Source of the DNA: an uncultured Bacteroidales bacterium
Lineage (GTDB): Bacteria > Bacteroidota > Bacteroidia > Bacteroidales > WCHB1-69
NCBI GenBank assembly: GCA_900321845.1
Contig: ONXT01000073.1
Coordinates: 1-15,850, forward strand
Direction of reading: 5' to 3'
Length of the DNA: 15,850 nucleotides
The notes below the pieces were generated by a model that was not told the origin of the DNA, did not search any database, and was given only the letters and a program-made list of their open reading frames with translations. Numbering within the stretch: the first letter of the stretch is position 1; the number at the start of each line of letters is the position of its first letter. The position numbers were made by a program, and so were the translations under genes. Of this stretch, positions 7,220 to 14,487 are shown one piece after another.

Positions 7220-8080
7220 CTATTTCAATCTGATTTTCTGGCCGATTTGCAGGGTGCTTGTTTCTGTGAGGTTGTTCAAGGAGTAGAGTTTTTGGAGCGG
7301 GATGTTGTATTTCCGTGCGATGGCGGATAAGGTTTCCCCTGCTTTCACCGTATGGTAGTTGGCATTCGGAGCAGCTGTACTTTGCGCGTCATTCTCTTCC
7401 GCTGCGACGGATTCAAATTCTGTCTTGCTGATAGTCAATACGTTGCTGGTAAGTTCTTCTTCTTCGAAATCGATCATCTTGGCAGGATTGAAATGTTCGT
7501 AAAGGAAGCGGGTTTCAAAATGGAGGTGGTTGCCGCTGGCTCGTCCGCTATGTCCGCCGAAGCCGATGACCTGTCCTGCCTTGACCCTCTCGTTGGCCTG
7601 AACGGCGATGGAGTTCAGGTGTGCATAAACGGTTTCCAATCCGTTATAATGCCTTACCACCACCACATTGCCATACGCGCCGTAATCCTTCGCCATTCTG
7701 ACCACACCGTCGAAACAGGAGAAAATCGAGTCGTTCAGATTGATGTCAAGGTCAACGCCGGAGTGCATCTGACCTTTTCGATTGCCGTAATTTGAAGTGA
7801 CCACTGCGTCGCGGCACGGCATGGAAAACGGGTTGTTGTCGTTTTCAACCAGTATGATTTTGATGTCCGCATTATCGCCTAAAGAAACGCCGAGCGACTT
7901 CAAGCGGATGTGGTCGTGATTCCAATCTTGTTGGTAAAGGTTATAGGATGGAATGAGGTAATCTTCTGTAATGCAGTTCGGGCAAGGCGTTGAAGCGGAA
8001 TCTGCAAGGGACTGTGCTAAGCAGTTTGTCGTTAAAATGCTGATAATGAATAAAATAACAACGATAAAGGAATTTTTCAT
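7220..8080 (-). CDS. Secreted M23 family peptidase with C-terminal LysM domain
   Basis: The 286-residue product begins with a hydrophobic signal sequence (residues about 4-19). The NC at 19-20 is not a proper lipobox, so cleavage after Ala22 is more likely than lipidation. Residues about 88-200 are an M23 (lysostaphin/LytM-type) zinc metallopeptidase with all ligands: HSGVD (His106, Asp110) and HLHFE (His185, His187), plus His154 in YAHLN. A catalytically active peptidoglycan endopeptidase is therefore expected, acting in the periplasm on peptide cross-links. Residues 242-286 are one LysM domain (HTVKAGETLSAIARKYNI), which binds glycan chains. The gene begins 26 bp after rfaE2 on the same strand with no terminator between, so it is probably the last gene of the UPF0104-rfaE2-M23 unit. 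Exact substrate is not determined by the sequence. Confidence 0.92.
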   Translation of the reverse strand: MKNSFIVVILFIISILTTNCLAQSLADSASTPCPNCITEDYLIPSYNLYQQDWNHDHIRLKSLGVSLGDNADIKIILVENDNNPFSMPCRDAVVTSNYGNRKGQMHSGVDLDINLNDSIFSCFDGVVRMAKDYGAYGNVVVVRHYNGLETVYAHLNSIAVQANERVKAGQVIGFGGHSGRASGNHLHFETRFLYEHFNPAKMIDFEEEELTSNVLTISKTEFESVAAEENDAQSTAAPNANYHTVKAGETLSAIARKYNIPLQKLYSLNNLTETSTLQIGQKIRLK

Positions 8081-8106
8081 TTCAAATTTCTTTCAACAAA
8101 GGTTAT

Positions 8107-8613
8107 TTAGTGTGATTCGTGGAAGTCCCTGCCTATTTTTTCGATCATATTCGTTGTGGAGTAGCCGTCAACGAAAGGGATGGTTTCTACCAACCCGCCT
8201 CGTTTCAGCACAAAATCGGCACCGACAATTTCATCCAATTCGTAGTCGCCGCCCTTCACTAGGATATCGGGCTTGACGATGTGGATGAGTTCTTCCGGCG
8301 TATCCTCTTCAAACAGGATGACGTATGAAACGAAGCAGAGTGAGGCGAGTTGAAGGGCGCGGTCGTTTTCGGCGTTGATGGGTCTGTCCGGCCCTTTCAG
8401 CCTGCGCACCGACTCGTCGGAATTCAGCCCTACCACCAGACAGTCTCCCTGCGAGCGTGCCTGTGCCAGATATCTGATATGCCCATGATGCAGAATGTCA
8501 AAGCATCCGTTGGTAAAGATGACCGTTTCGAACTCGTTGCGCTCGCGCTCGGCGGCCCACTCTTCCGCGTCAATAATCTTTTTGTTGATGATGAACCAAA
8601 AGTCTTCTGCCAT
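8107..8613 (-). CDS. rfaE2: D-glycero-beta-D-manno-heptose 1-phosphate adenylyltransferase, stand-alone RfaE2
   Basis: This enzyme transfers AMP from ATP to heptose 1-phosphate, making the ADP-heptose precursor of the LPS inner core in the cytoplasm. The 168-residue product carries the nucleotidyltransferase HxGH motif in TNGCFDILHHGHIRYL (34-48, HHGH at 42-45), then RRLKGPDRPIN at 70-80, ILVKGGDY at 117-124 and YSTTNMIEKI at 151-160. It corresponds only to the C-terminal half of E. coli HldE; the kinase half must be encoded elsewhere. The reading frame is open upstream to 9018, but that extension overlaps the membrane protein gene in another frame. I chose ATG 8611-8613 because the family sequence begins near there, an AAGG lies about 5 bases upstream, and it leaves a 17-bp gap to the preceding stop. 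Related cytidylyltransferase-like enzymes with other substrates are not fully excluded. Confidence 0.88.
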   Translation of the reverse strand: MAEDFWFIINKKIIDAEEWAAERERNEFETVIFTNGCFDILHHGHIRYLAQARSQGDCLVVGLNSDESVRRLKGPDRPINAENDRALQLASLCFVSYVILFEEDTPEELIHIVKPDILVKGGDYELDEIVGADFVLKRGGLVETIPFVDGYSTTNMIEKIGRDFHESH

Positions 8614-8630
8614 AATGCCTTGATTAATAG

Positions 8631-9695
8631 TTATTTCTCTTGTTCTTGGACATTCATCTTCCTTTTGGTGAGTGAAGCGGCAATCATACAGCAGGTACCT
8701 ACGCTCACCACCATCAAGGTCTGTACGCCCCAGCCGACCCAGCCTGTCGCCAACCCTTGTGTGTAGTTGACGTTGTAAAGCACAAGCGTTGCCGCCACTA
8801 TAAGCGGATAGGCGCCCAGACCTCCGGGGCCAATCAAAAAACCGATGTTGCCCATCGCGAAAACTGTGAAAATGGCCATGAGCGGCAGCCCGTTCAAAAA
8901 TGGAAATGCTTGAACGCAGGCAAGAACCTCCGCAAAATAGAGTATCCAGATGAGCAGGGTATATACTATAAACAGCCACGGCTTCTCCAAATCCTTGATG
9001 GAAATCAGCCCTTGCCAAATGCCCTCAAAGAATTTTTTGATTTTGGCGAAAAATCCGATCTTGCCCCAGCGGTTCCGTGTGAGATAGGCCACCACACATA
9101 GAATGATGATGACACCTACAATGATGAAAAACTTGTAGTTGTGAATCCAATTGTTGAAGGTGCTGCTCAGGCTTTCCCCGAGGGAAGTGCCTTGGTCATC
9201 CACGATTAATTCCGACAACACCCTTGTATTCAATAAAATAGCAGAAATCAGCACAATTAAGAAGCAGATGAAATCCACAGCGCGCTCCGTGATGACCGTC
9301 CCCAGCGTCTTCTGGAAAGGCACCCTGTCATAATATTGGAGGTAGGTGCATCGGAGCACTTCGCCCAAACGCGGGAAGGCCAGATTCGCGAGGTAGCATA
9401 CCATCACCGAGTTGAAAACCGAGGAGGAGCGGACGTTGTAACCGAGCGGTGTCAGCAGCTGCTTGTTCCGTAGTGCGCGAATGACATTGTCGGTAAGCCC
9501 GATGACAAACGCCAGACATAGGAAAAACCAGCCTCCGTTTTGCATTGCCACTGCAGCGCTGGATTTGAGCTCGTTCCATTGCTCCGCATTCAAATCTTTG
9601 ATCGAGAGGTAAACAAATAATATCCCGACACCGAAAAAAAGAATGAATTTCACAATTTTTTTCGTGATTTCCAATGCTTTAGATTTCTTTTCCAT
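8631..9695 (-). CDS. UPF0104 / LPG_synthase_TM family integral membrane protein
   Basis: The 354-residue product has about eight hydrophobic segments (roughly 13-31, 56-72, 92-110, 139-157, 186-206, 240-258, 268-290, 318-340). Family motifs are FPRLGEVLRC at 107-116, ITERAVDF at 135-142 and GPGGLGAYP at 289-297. This is the YbhN/AglD2-like family related to the N-terminal flippase domain of MprF (Pfam LPG_synthase_TM). The soluble aminoacyltransferase domain of MprF is not attached. Members are believed to move or present lipids in the inner membrane, but the substrate here is unknown. The gene has the best promoter in the window, only a few bases after the maf stop, and is followed after 17 bp by rfaE2. 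The linkage with rfaE2 and an envelope peptidase supports a role in envelope assembly. Confidence 0.85.
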   Translation of the reverse strand: MEKKSKALEITKKIVKFILFFGVGILFVYLSIKDLNAEQWNELKSSAAVAMQNGGWFFLCLAFVIGLTDNVIRALRNKQLLTPLGYNVRSSSVFNSVMVCYLANLAFPRLGEVLRCTYLQYYDRVPFQKTLGTVITERAVDFICFLIVLISAILLNTRVLSELIVDDQGTSLGESLSSTFNNWIHNYKFFIIVGVIIILCVVAYLTRNRWGKIGFFAKIKKFFEGIWQGLISIKDLEKPWLFIVYTLLIWILYFAEVLACVQAFPFLNGLPLMAIFTVFAMGNIGFLIGPGGLGAYPLIVAATLVLYNVNYTQGLATGWVGWGVQTLMVVSVGTCCMIAASLTKRKMNVQEQEK

Positions 9696-9712
9696 GAATT
9701 AGAATTTGACCG

Positions 9713-9744
9713 CAAAGATACAATATTTTCATTGATTGCCCAAA
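9713..9744 (-). promoter_or_regulatory. Complete Bacteroidota-type promoter of the UPF0104-rfaE2-M23 unit
   Basis: On the - strand TTTG (9741-9744) is followed after exactly 20 bases by TATCTTTG (9713-9720). This matches the Bacteroidota -33 TTTG and -7 TAnnTTTG consensus and spacing. It sits between the maf stop (9751) and the ATG at 9695. No terminator is visible after maf, so readthrough from upstream is also possible. Confidence 0.8.
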
Positions 9745-9750
9745 GCGAGG

Positions 9751-10338
9751 TCAGGGCAGCTTTTCCAGCATTTGCCAGAGCATTTGGGTAGGAAGCCCCA
9801 TCACATTGTAGAATGAACCGTCAATGTATTCAATGCCTACATAGCCAATCCATTCCTGCACGCCGTAAGCACCAGCCTTGTCAAATGGATGATAATGAAC
9901 GACATAGTATTCGATTTCTTCATCGGTAAGGGAACGGAATTTCACCTTCGTCTCCTGATGGCGCGTCTCTTTGTGGGTGGCGGTCATCACAGTCAGTCCG
10001 CTGATGACGGTGTGCTCCTTGCCGGAGAGTTCGTGCAAAATCCGCAAGGCATCTTCTTTGTCTCTGGGTTTTTCAAGGATTTTATCGCCTAAAACAACAA
10101 TCGTGTCACAGGCGATGAAGAGGCTGTTCGCTGGGAATCTGCTGAAATCGATGGTGGAAAGTTTGAGTTGCGACAAGTACTCCGCCACTTGCGCCGGTGC
10201 GAGGTGGTCGGGGTGGATCTCTGGTACGTTGGTAGGCATCACTTCAAAGTCGAACCCCATTCCGCGTAGCAGTTCGTTGCGGCGGGGCGATTTGGAAGCA
10301 AGGTGGATTCTGTATTTCTTTAGATTGTCAATCAGCAT
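9751..10338 (-). CDS. maf: Maf/YhdE family nucleoside triphosphate pyrophosphatase
   Basis: Maf proteins hydrolyse (modified) nucleoside triphosphates to monophosphates and pyrophosphate, thought to clean the nucleotide pool and affect division arrest. At 195 residues the length is typical. Visible motifs are LASKSPRRNELL at 13-24 (the conserved SxSPRR substrate loop), ACDTIVVLGDKILEKP at 76-91 with catalytic Asp78, and DKAGAYGVQ at 153-161. The last motif is compatible with the dTTP/UTP-specific branch, but the exact specificity is inferred. The ATG (10336-10338) lies one base after the Lon stop, so translational coupling to lon is likely. The gene ends the GlmU-like/lon/maf unit. Confidence 0.93.
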   Translation of the reverse strand: MLIDNLKKYRIHLASKSPRRNELLRGMGFDFEVMPTNVPEIHPDHLAPAQVAEYLSQLKLSTIDFSRFPANSLFIACDTIVVLGDKILEKPRDKEDALRILHELSGKEHTVISGLTVMTATHKETRHQETKVKFRSLTDEEIEYYVVHYHPFDKAGAYGVQEWIGYVGIEYIDGSFYNVMGLPTQMLWQMLEKLP

Positions 10339-10339
10339 G

Positions 10340-12769
10340 TTACGGTAAAACGATATAGTCGATGGCCTCTTTCATCGAATCAAAGTAGTGGAATCGCATG
10401 TTTTCGATGTAGGTCTTGTCAATTTCGTCGATGTCCTTTTTGTTATCGGAGGAAAGCACGATGTCGTAGATGCCGGCGCGTTTGGCGGCCAGCACCTTCT
10501 CGTTGAGTCCGCCGACAGGCAGTAGTTTCCCGCGCAGCGTGATCTCTCCCGACATGGCGATTTTGTTTCTGATTCTTCTTCCTGTGAAAGTGGAAATGAG
10601 GGAAGAGAGTATGGTGATGCCGGCGGAGGGCCCGTCTTTCGGAGTGGCGCCTTCAGGCACATGAACGTGGATGTTCTTTTTCTTGATGAACTCCGCATCT
10701 ATTTTGAAATCAGCGGTATGTGACTTGATGTATTCGTAAGCGATGGTGGCGGACTCTTTCATCACGTCGCCTAAATTCCCTGTCATCGTCAGTTTCCCGT
10801 CTCCCTCGCTGATGACGGATTCGATGAACAGGATTTCGCCGCCTACAGAAGTCCATGCCAAGCCGGTGGCGATGCCGCAGATGTCGTTGCCGATGGCCTT
10901 GTCGCGTTGGAAAATCGGAGCGCCGAGGATGTCAAGCAAGTCGTTTTCAGAGATTTTCTTTTCCAAAGTTCCTTCTTGAACATAGAGGGCCGCGCGATGA
11001 CGGATGATCTTCGCGATGGTCTTTTCCAATCCGCGAACACCGGATTCCCGCGTGTAATTGCTGATGATGTGTTCGATGATTTTGTCGGAAAAAGAGATGG
11101 ATTTCTTTTCAAATCCATTTTCTTTCAATTGTTTGGGAATCAGATGCTTCTTGGCAATGTTGATTTTCTCTTCCAGGAAATAGCCGGAAATGTCAATTAC
11201 TTCCATTCTGTCAATCAGTGCCGGCGGGATGGTGCTCAAACTGTTTGCGGTGGCGATGAAGAGGACTTTGGAGAGGTCGTAGCCGACTTCAAGGTAGTTG
11301 TCGTAGAAGGTGGAGTTCTGTTCGGGGTCCAGTACTTCGAGCAGTGCGGCGGACGGGTCGCCTTGCACGTTCATTCCCAATACTTTATCAATTTCGTCGA
11401 GTACGAAAACGGGGTTGGAGGTGCCGGCTTTCTTAATGCTTTGGATGATGCGTCCGGGCATGGCGCCGATGTAGGTGCGGCGGTGTCCCCGAATCTCGGA
11501 TTCGTCGCGCAATCCGCCTAACGATACACGAACGTATTTGCGTTTCAGCGCGCTGGCAATCGACCTGCCCAATGAAGTCTTGCCTACTCCTGGAGGGCCA
11601 ACCAAGCAGATGATGGGCGATTTCATGTCGTTGCGCAGTTTCAGTACGGCCATGTACTCAATGATGCGCTGTTTCACTTTCTCCAAGCCGAAGTGGTCGG
11701 TATCCAGCACTTTACGGGCGCGTTTCAGGTCGAAATCATCCTCCGAGTATTCATTCCACGGCAAATCCACGAGGAGTTCCAAGTAGTTGACCTGCATGGA
11801 GAAGTCGGGTGCCATGTGGTTGGATCGTTGCAGCTTCTCCAACTCGCGCTCGAACAGTTCCTGCACCGTCTTGTCCCACTTCTTGTTCGCCGCTTTCTTC
11901 TTCAAATCGTCGCAAACCCTATCGACCGGCGATTCGCCCAACTCTTTCTGAATGGTCTTAATCTGCTCATTCAGAATGTATTCCTTCTGTTGACGGTCAA
12001 TCTCCTTCTTGGATTTGTCCTGTATGTTGGCCTTGATTTCCAGAATTTGCAACTCTTTATACAAATATTTCTGTACTTTGTCGGCGCGTTCTATCAGGTC
12101 GGGAATTTCCAGAATCTGTTGTTTTTCAGGTATTTTCAATCCACCGTACGAGGCCATGAAGTGAACGAGGAAGGAAGGGCTCTCTATGTTGTTGATGGCG
12201 AACATCGCTTCGCGCGGAAATTGCCCCGCCAGTTGAATCATTTTCTCGGCGGTTTCTTTTAGAGAGGCAACTAATGCCTTGAGAACCTTGCGGTTACGTA
12301 CGTTCCTGTCGAAATCGTTGGTCGGATAGTCCTGGACTTTCGCCACTAAATAGGGCGTGGTCTCCGTCAGTTCCAGCAGTTCAAAGCGTTTGAGCCCTTG
12401 TACGATGACGGTGGCGTTTCCATCAGGCAAGTTGATGTATTTCAGTATTTTGGCAAAAGTTCCGATGTGGTATAAATCCGCGAAATCTGGGTCTTCCACC
12501 TCCGTATCTCTCTGTGTGACAATGCCGATGGGCTCGTCGGTATGGGAGTAGTCATGGCAGAGGTGGATGGATTTGGCGCGTCCGACAGTGATTGGGATGA
12601 CAAGTCCGGGAAAGAGCACGGTATTGCGCAGGGGCAGGATTGGCAGGATGTCGGGCATTTTCATTTTCCGCATTCTCTCCTCGTCTTCTGCAGTGAAAAG
12701 GGGTATGAAGTTGGCGTCGCCGGAACTGATGATTTCGCTCATAAGCTGTTCTTTATTTAGGAAGTCCAT
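10340..12769 (-). CDS. lon: ATP-dependent Lon protease
   Basis: Lon is a cytoplasmic homo-hexameric AAA+ protease that degrades misfolded and regulatory proteins. The 809-residue product has the whole family layout. Residues about 38-245 are the LAN substrate-binding domain (ILPLRNTVLFPG at 44-55), followed by a coiled region to about 350. The AAA+ module has Walker A GPPGVGKT at 391-398, Walker B VFVLDEID at 454-461 and an arginine-finger candidate at Arg521. The C-terminal protease domain has the catalytic Ser715 in PKDGPSAG and Lys758 in LNEKVLAAKRAG. No key residue is missing, so it should be active. The ATG at 12767-12769 was kept; Met10 (12740-12742) is an alternative start. It follows the GlmU-like gene by 11 bp and precedes maf by one base. 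No CIRCE-like element or promoter is seen directly upstream, so it is probably expressed from the unit promoter. Confidence 0.97.
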   Translation of the reverse strand: MDFLNKEQLMSEIISSGDANFIPLFTAEDEERMRKMKMPDILPILPLRNTVLFPGLVIPITVGRAKSIHLCHDYSHTDEPIGIVTQRDTEVEDPDFADLYHIGTFAKILKYINLPDGNATVIVQGLKRFELLELTETTPYLVAKVQDYPTNDFDRNVRNRKVLKALVASLKETAEKMIQLAGQFPREAMFAINNIESPSFLVHFMASYGGLKIPEKQQILEIPDLIERADKVQKYLYKELQILEIKANIQDKSKKEIDRQQKEYILNEQIKTIQKELGESPVDRVCDDLKKKAANKKWDKTVQELFERELEKLQRSNHMAPDFSMQVNYLELLVDLPWNEYSEDDFDLKRARKVLDTDHFGLEKVKQRIIEYMAVLKLRNDMKSPIICLVGPPGVGKTSLGRSIASALKRKYVRVSLGGLRDESEIRGHRRTYIGAMPGRIIQSIKKAGTSNPVFVLDEIDKVLGMNVQGDPSAALLEVLDPEQNSTFYDNYLEVGYDLSKVLFIATANSLSTIPPALIDRMEVIDISGYFLEEKINIAKKHLIPKQLKENGFEKKSISFSDKIIEHIISNYTRESGVRGLEKTIAKIIRHRAALYVQEGTLEKKISENDLLDILGAPIFQRDKAIGNDICGIATGLAWTSVGGEILFIESVISEGDGKLTMTGNLGDVMKESATIAYEYIKSHTADFKIDAEFIKKKNIHVHVPEGATPKDGPSAGITILSSLISTFTGRRIRNKIAMSGEITLRGKLLPVGGLNEKVLAAKRAGIYDIVLSSDNKKDIDEIDKTYIENMRFHYFDSMKEAIDYIVLP

Positions 12770-12780
12770 GGTTTTAAAAA

Positions 12781-13992
12781 TTATTTTTCAAGGCGAAGTG
12801 CGATTTCATAAACCTTTTTCAGGAGATTTTGTTCAATGGGATCCAAACTTTTATGGCGACGTTGCATCATCATGTCGGCTGTAATCATCGCTTGGTCAAG
12901 GATATAGCGTTCGTAAGCGTGGCTGGCGTTTCCAAAAGAGAAGGAGGGGACGAATTTCGGGTGGAGATTGGTGCCGAAAAGGCAGGTGCACACGCCGACG
13001 GTGGTGCCGGTGTTGAACATCGAGTTGATGCCGCATTTGGAGTGGTCGCCCATAATCAGACCGCAGAACTGCTGGTTGGTCTCTTCCATTCTGTGTGTGA
13101 AATAGTCCCACAGGCGGACGTTGGAGTAGTTGTTCTTGAGGTTGGAGCAGTTGGTGGCGGCGCCGAGGTTGCACCACTCGCCGATGACGCTGTTGCCGAG
13201 GAAGCCATCGTGCGCCTTGTTGGAGTAGCCGAGAATGACCACATTGCTCAGTTCGCCGCCCACTTTGCTGTAGGGCCCGATGGTGGTGGCTCCGTAAATT
13301 TTGGTGTCGAGTTTGGTGACGGCGTGTTCGCAAAGGGCGATCGGACCGCGCAAACGGCATCCTTCCATCACTTCCGCATCCTTCCCGATGTAGATGTAAC
13401 CTTCTCTTACATTGAGGGTTGCGTCTTCCACAACCGCACCTTCTTCAAGGAAAATCCGGTTGGCATCACCGATGACGACATTGGTGGGACTGAGAGGTTG
13501 GGAGGTGCGACCGCGGGTGATCAATTCAAAATCGCGGGTGATTTCCTGTTCGTTATATAAGAAAATATGAAAAGGACGGGAGATGAGCTGGTAATTCCCG
13601 TTGAAAGATTTTTGATGGTAGGGGAGGGAGGATGATTCGATTTGGAGGTAGCTGTCGTAGAAGTTGCGCAGATTCTCGGCATCATCGGTGCGGAAGGCGA
13701 GCAGATGGTTCTCGTCGTAGAGGGCTTCGCCGATTTTCAGGTCGAGGATGGCGGCGATGAGTTCGTCGTTAGGAAGCAAAGAGCTTGCAATCAGCAGGTT
13801 GTCATCGGACGTATGAAGCGGGAACTTTTCTTGAAGGTAGATTTGGCTAAGGGTGGATGAGTTTTGTCCGAGAAGTCTTTCCCATTTTTCGCGGATGGTG
13901 AGGATGCCCACGCGCAGTTCGGATGCCGGACGAGTGTAGGTGAGCGGCAGCAAGTGCGGACGGCACCAATTGTCGAAGAAAATCAGGTTCAT
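12781..13992 (-). CDS. Alternative GlmU-like protein (sugar-phosphate nucleotidyltransferase-like / beta-helix acetyltransferase)
   Basis: The 403-residue product resembles the family known in Bacteroidota as an alternative GlmU, proposed to make UDP-GlcNAc from glucosamine 1-phosphate. The N-terminus reads HLLPLTYTRPASELRVGILT at 13-32, typical of this family; the classical nucleotidyltransferase loop LxAGxGTRM is absent. Residues about 170-350 are hexapeptide repeats of a left-handed beta-helix. Within them KAHDGFLGNSVIGEWCNLGA (259-278) aligns with the GlmU acetyltransferase site, with His261 in the place of catalytic His363 of E. coli GlmU. A helical C-terminus (about 359-403) follows. 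It is the first gene of a unit with lon and maf. Its start lies only 77 bp after the rpmE2 stop and no TAnnTTTG box is visible in that gap. Nucleotidyltransferase activity is inferred from the family, not from recognisable catalytic residues. Confidence 0.8.
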   Translation of the reverse strand: MNLIFFDNWCRPHLLPLTYTRPASELRVGILTIREKWERLLGQNSSTLSQIYLQEKFPLHTSDDNLLIASSLLPNDELIAAILDLKIGEALYDENHLLAFRTDDAENLRNFYDSYLQIESSSLPYHQKSFNGNYQLISRPFHIFLYNEQEITRDFELITRGRTSQPLSPTNVVIGDANRIFLEEGAVVEDATLNVREGYIYIGKDAEVMEGCRLRGPIALCEHAVTKLDTKIYGATTIGPYSKVGGELSNVVILGYSNKAHDGFLGNSVIGEWCNLGAATNCSNLKNNYSNVRLWDYFTHRMEETNQQFCGLIMGDHSKCGINSMFNTGTTVGVCTCLFGTNLHPKFVPSFSFGNASHAYERYILDQAMITADMMMQRRHKSLDPIEQNLLKKVYEIALRLEK

Positions 13993-14008
13993 GTTGCTCT
14001 TTTTTTAC

Positions 14009-14043
14009 AAAAAAAAGAGGCTTTTTTAGTGAAAAAAAGCCTC
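14009..14043 (-). terminator. Strong rho-independent terminator after rpmE2
   Basis: On the - strand GAGGC plus a T run (14043 down to about 14032) pairs with an A run plus GCCTC (14027-14017) across a 4-base loop, followed by eight Ts. The stem is about 11 bp with a GC base. It ends 16 bases before the start codon of the GlmU-like gene. Confidence 0.9.
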
Positions 14044-14069
14044 CACATTATGATGAAAATGGATTGTTC

Positions 14070-14333
14070 TTAGTCTTTCTTGGCAGGATGTTTTGCATAT
14101 TTGTTGCGGAATTTATCCACACGACCGGCGGTATCCACCAATTTCATCTTACCAGTGAAGAAAGGATGTGAGGTGTTGGAGATTTCCAACTTGATTAACG
14201 GATATTCCTTGCCGTCGTCCCATACAATCGTATCTTTGGTTTGAACGGTTGATCTGGTCAAAAACGCGGTTTCATTTGACATATCTTTGAAAACAACCGC
14301 TCTGTACTCCTTAGGATGAATGTCTTTTTTCAT
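14070..14333 (-). CDS. rpmE2: 50S ribosomal protein L31, type B (zinc-independent)
   Basis: The 87-residue product begins MKKDIHPKEYRAVVFKD and contains SNTSHPFFTGK at 52-62, both hallmarks of type B L31. It has no cysteines, so it lacks the CxxC zinc-binding pairs of type A L31; such paralogs work without zinc. It is a large-subunit protein at the subunit interface. The frame is open upstream to 14405, but I chose ATG 14331-14333 because the family starts there and a TATTTTTG promoter box lies inside the longer frame. There is no Shine-Dalgarno sequence; the leader is A/T-rich. The gene is monocistronic, bounded by its own promoter and a strong terminator. Confidence 0.96.
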   Translation of the reverse strand: MKKDIHPKEYRAVVFKDMSNETAFLTRSTVQTKDTIVWDDGKEYPLIKLEISNTSHPFFTGKMKLVDTAGRVDKFRNKYAKHPAKKD

Positions 14334-14371
14334 TACTTTTCGCTTTATATATTCTTTAAAATTTCGGACTG

Positions 14372-14379
14372 CAAAAATA
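14372..14379 (-). promoter_or_regulatory. Bacteroidota-type -7 box of rpmE2
   Basis: The - strand reads TATTTTTG, an exact TAnnTTTG match, 38 bases before the rpmE2 ATG. Upstream at the -33 position is a T-rich stretch (GGTTTTCC) rather than a clean TTTG. Confidence 0.6.
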
Positions 14380-14434
14380 CAACTTTTTTTTATACGGAAA
14401 ACCATGTTGATAAAAATATTTTTTGGCTGGTTTT

Positions 14435-14466
14435 CACAAAAAAAGGCTCTGGATTTCGGAGCCTTT
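14435..14466 (-). terminator. Rho-independent terminator after the FISUMP surface protein gene
   Basis: On the - strand an 8-bp perfect stem (AAAGGCTC, 14466-14459, with GAGCCTTT, 14449-14442) with a 9-base loop is followed by further Ts. It starts 21 bases after the stop codon of the last gene in the window. Confidence 0.88.
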
Positions 14467-14487
14467 GTATTAGGGGGAGGGGAGTGG

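Noticed and set aside
7220..8080. Lipoprotein reading of the M23 peptidase signal sequence
   Set aside because: The residue before Cys20 is Asn, not Gly/Ala/Ser, so the lipobox rule is not met.
8614..9018. In-frame upstream extension of the rfaE2 reading frame (303 residues in total)
   Set aside because: The extension overlaps the UPF0104 membrane protein in another frame, its translation is Arg/His-rich and unlike any RfaE2 sequence, and the family begins at the ATG at 8613.
12829..13560. 243-residue open frame on the + strand opposite the GlmU-like gene
   Set aside because: Shadow of the hexapeptide-repeat coding region, with Val/Gly/Asp/His bias and no family resemblance.
14334..14405. 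24-residue N-terminal extension of L31
   Set aside because: Type B L31 begins MKKDIHP, and the TATTTTTG promoter box falls inside the extension.
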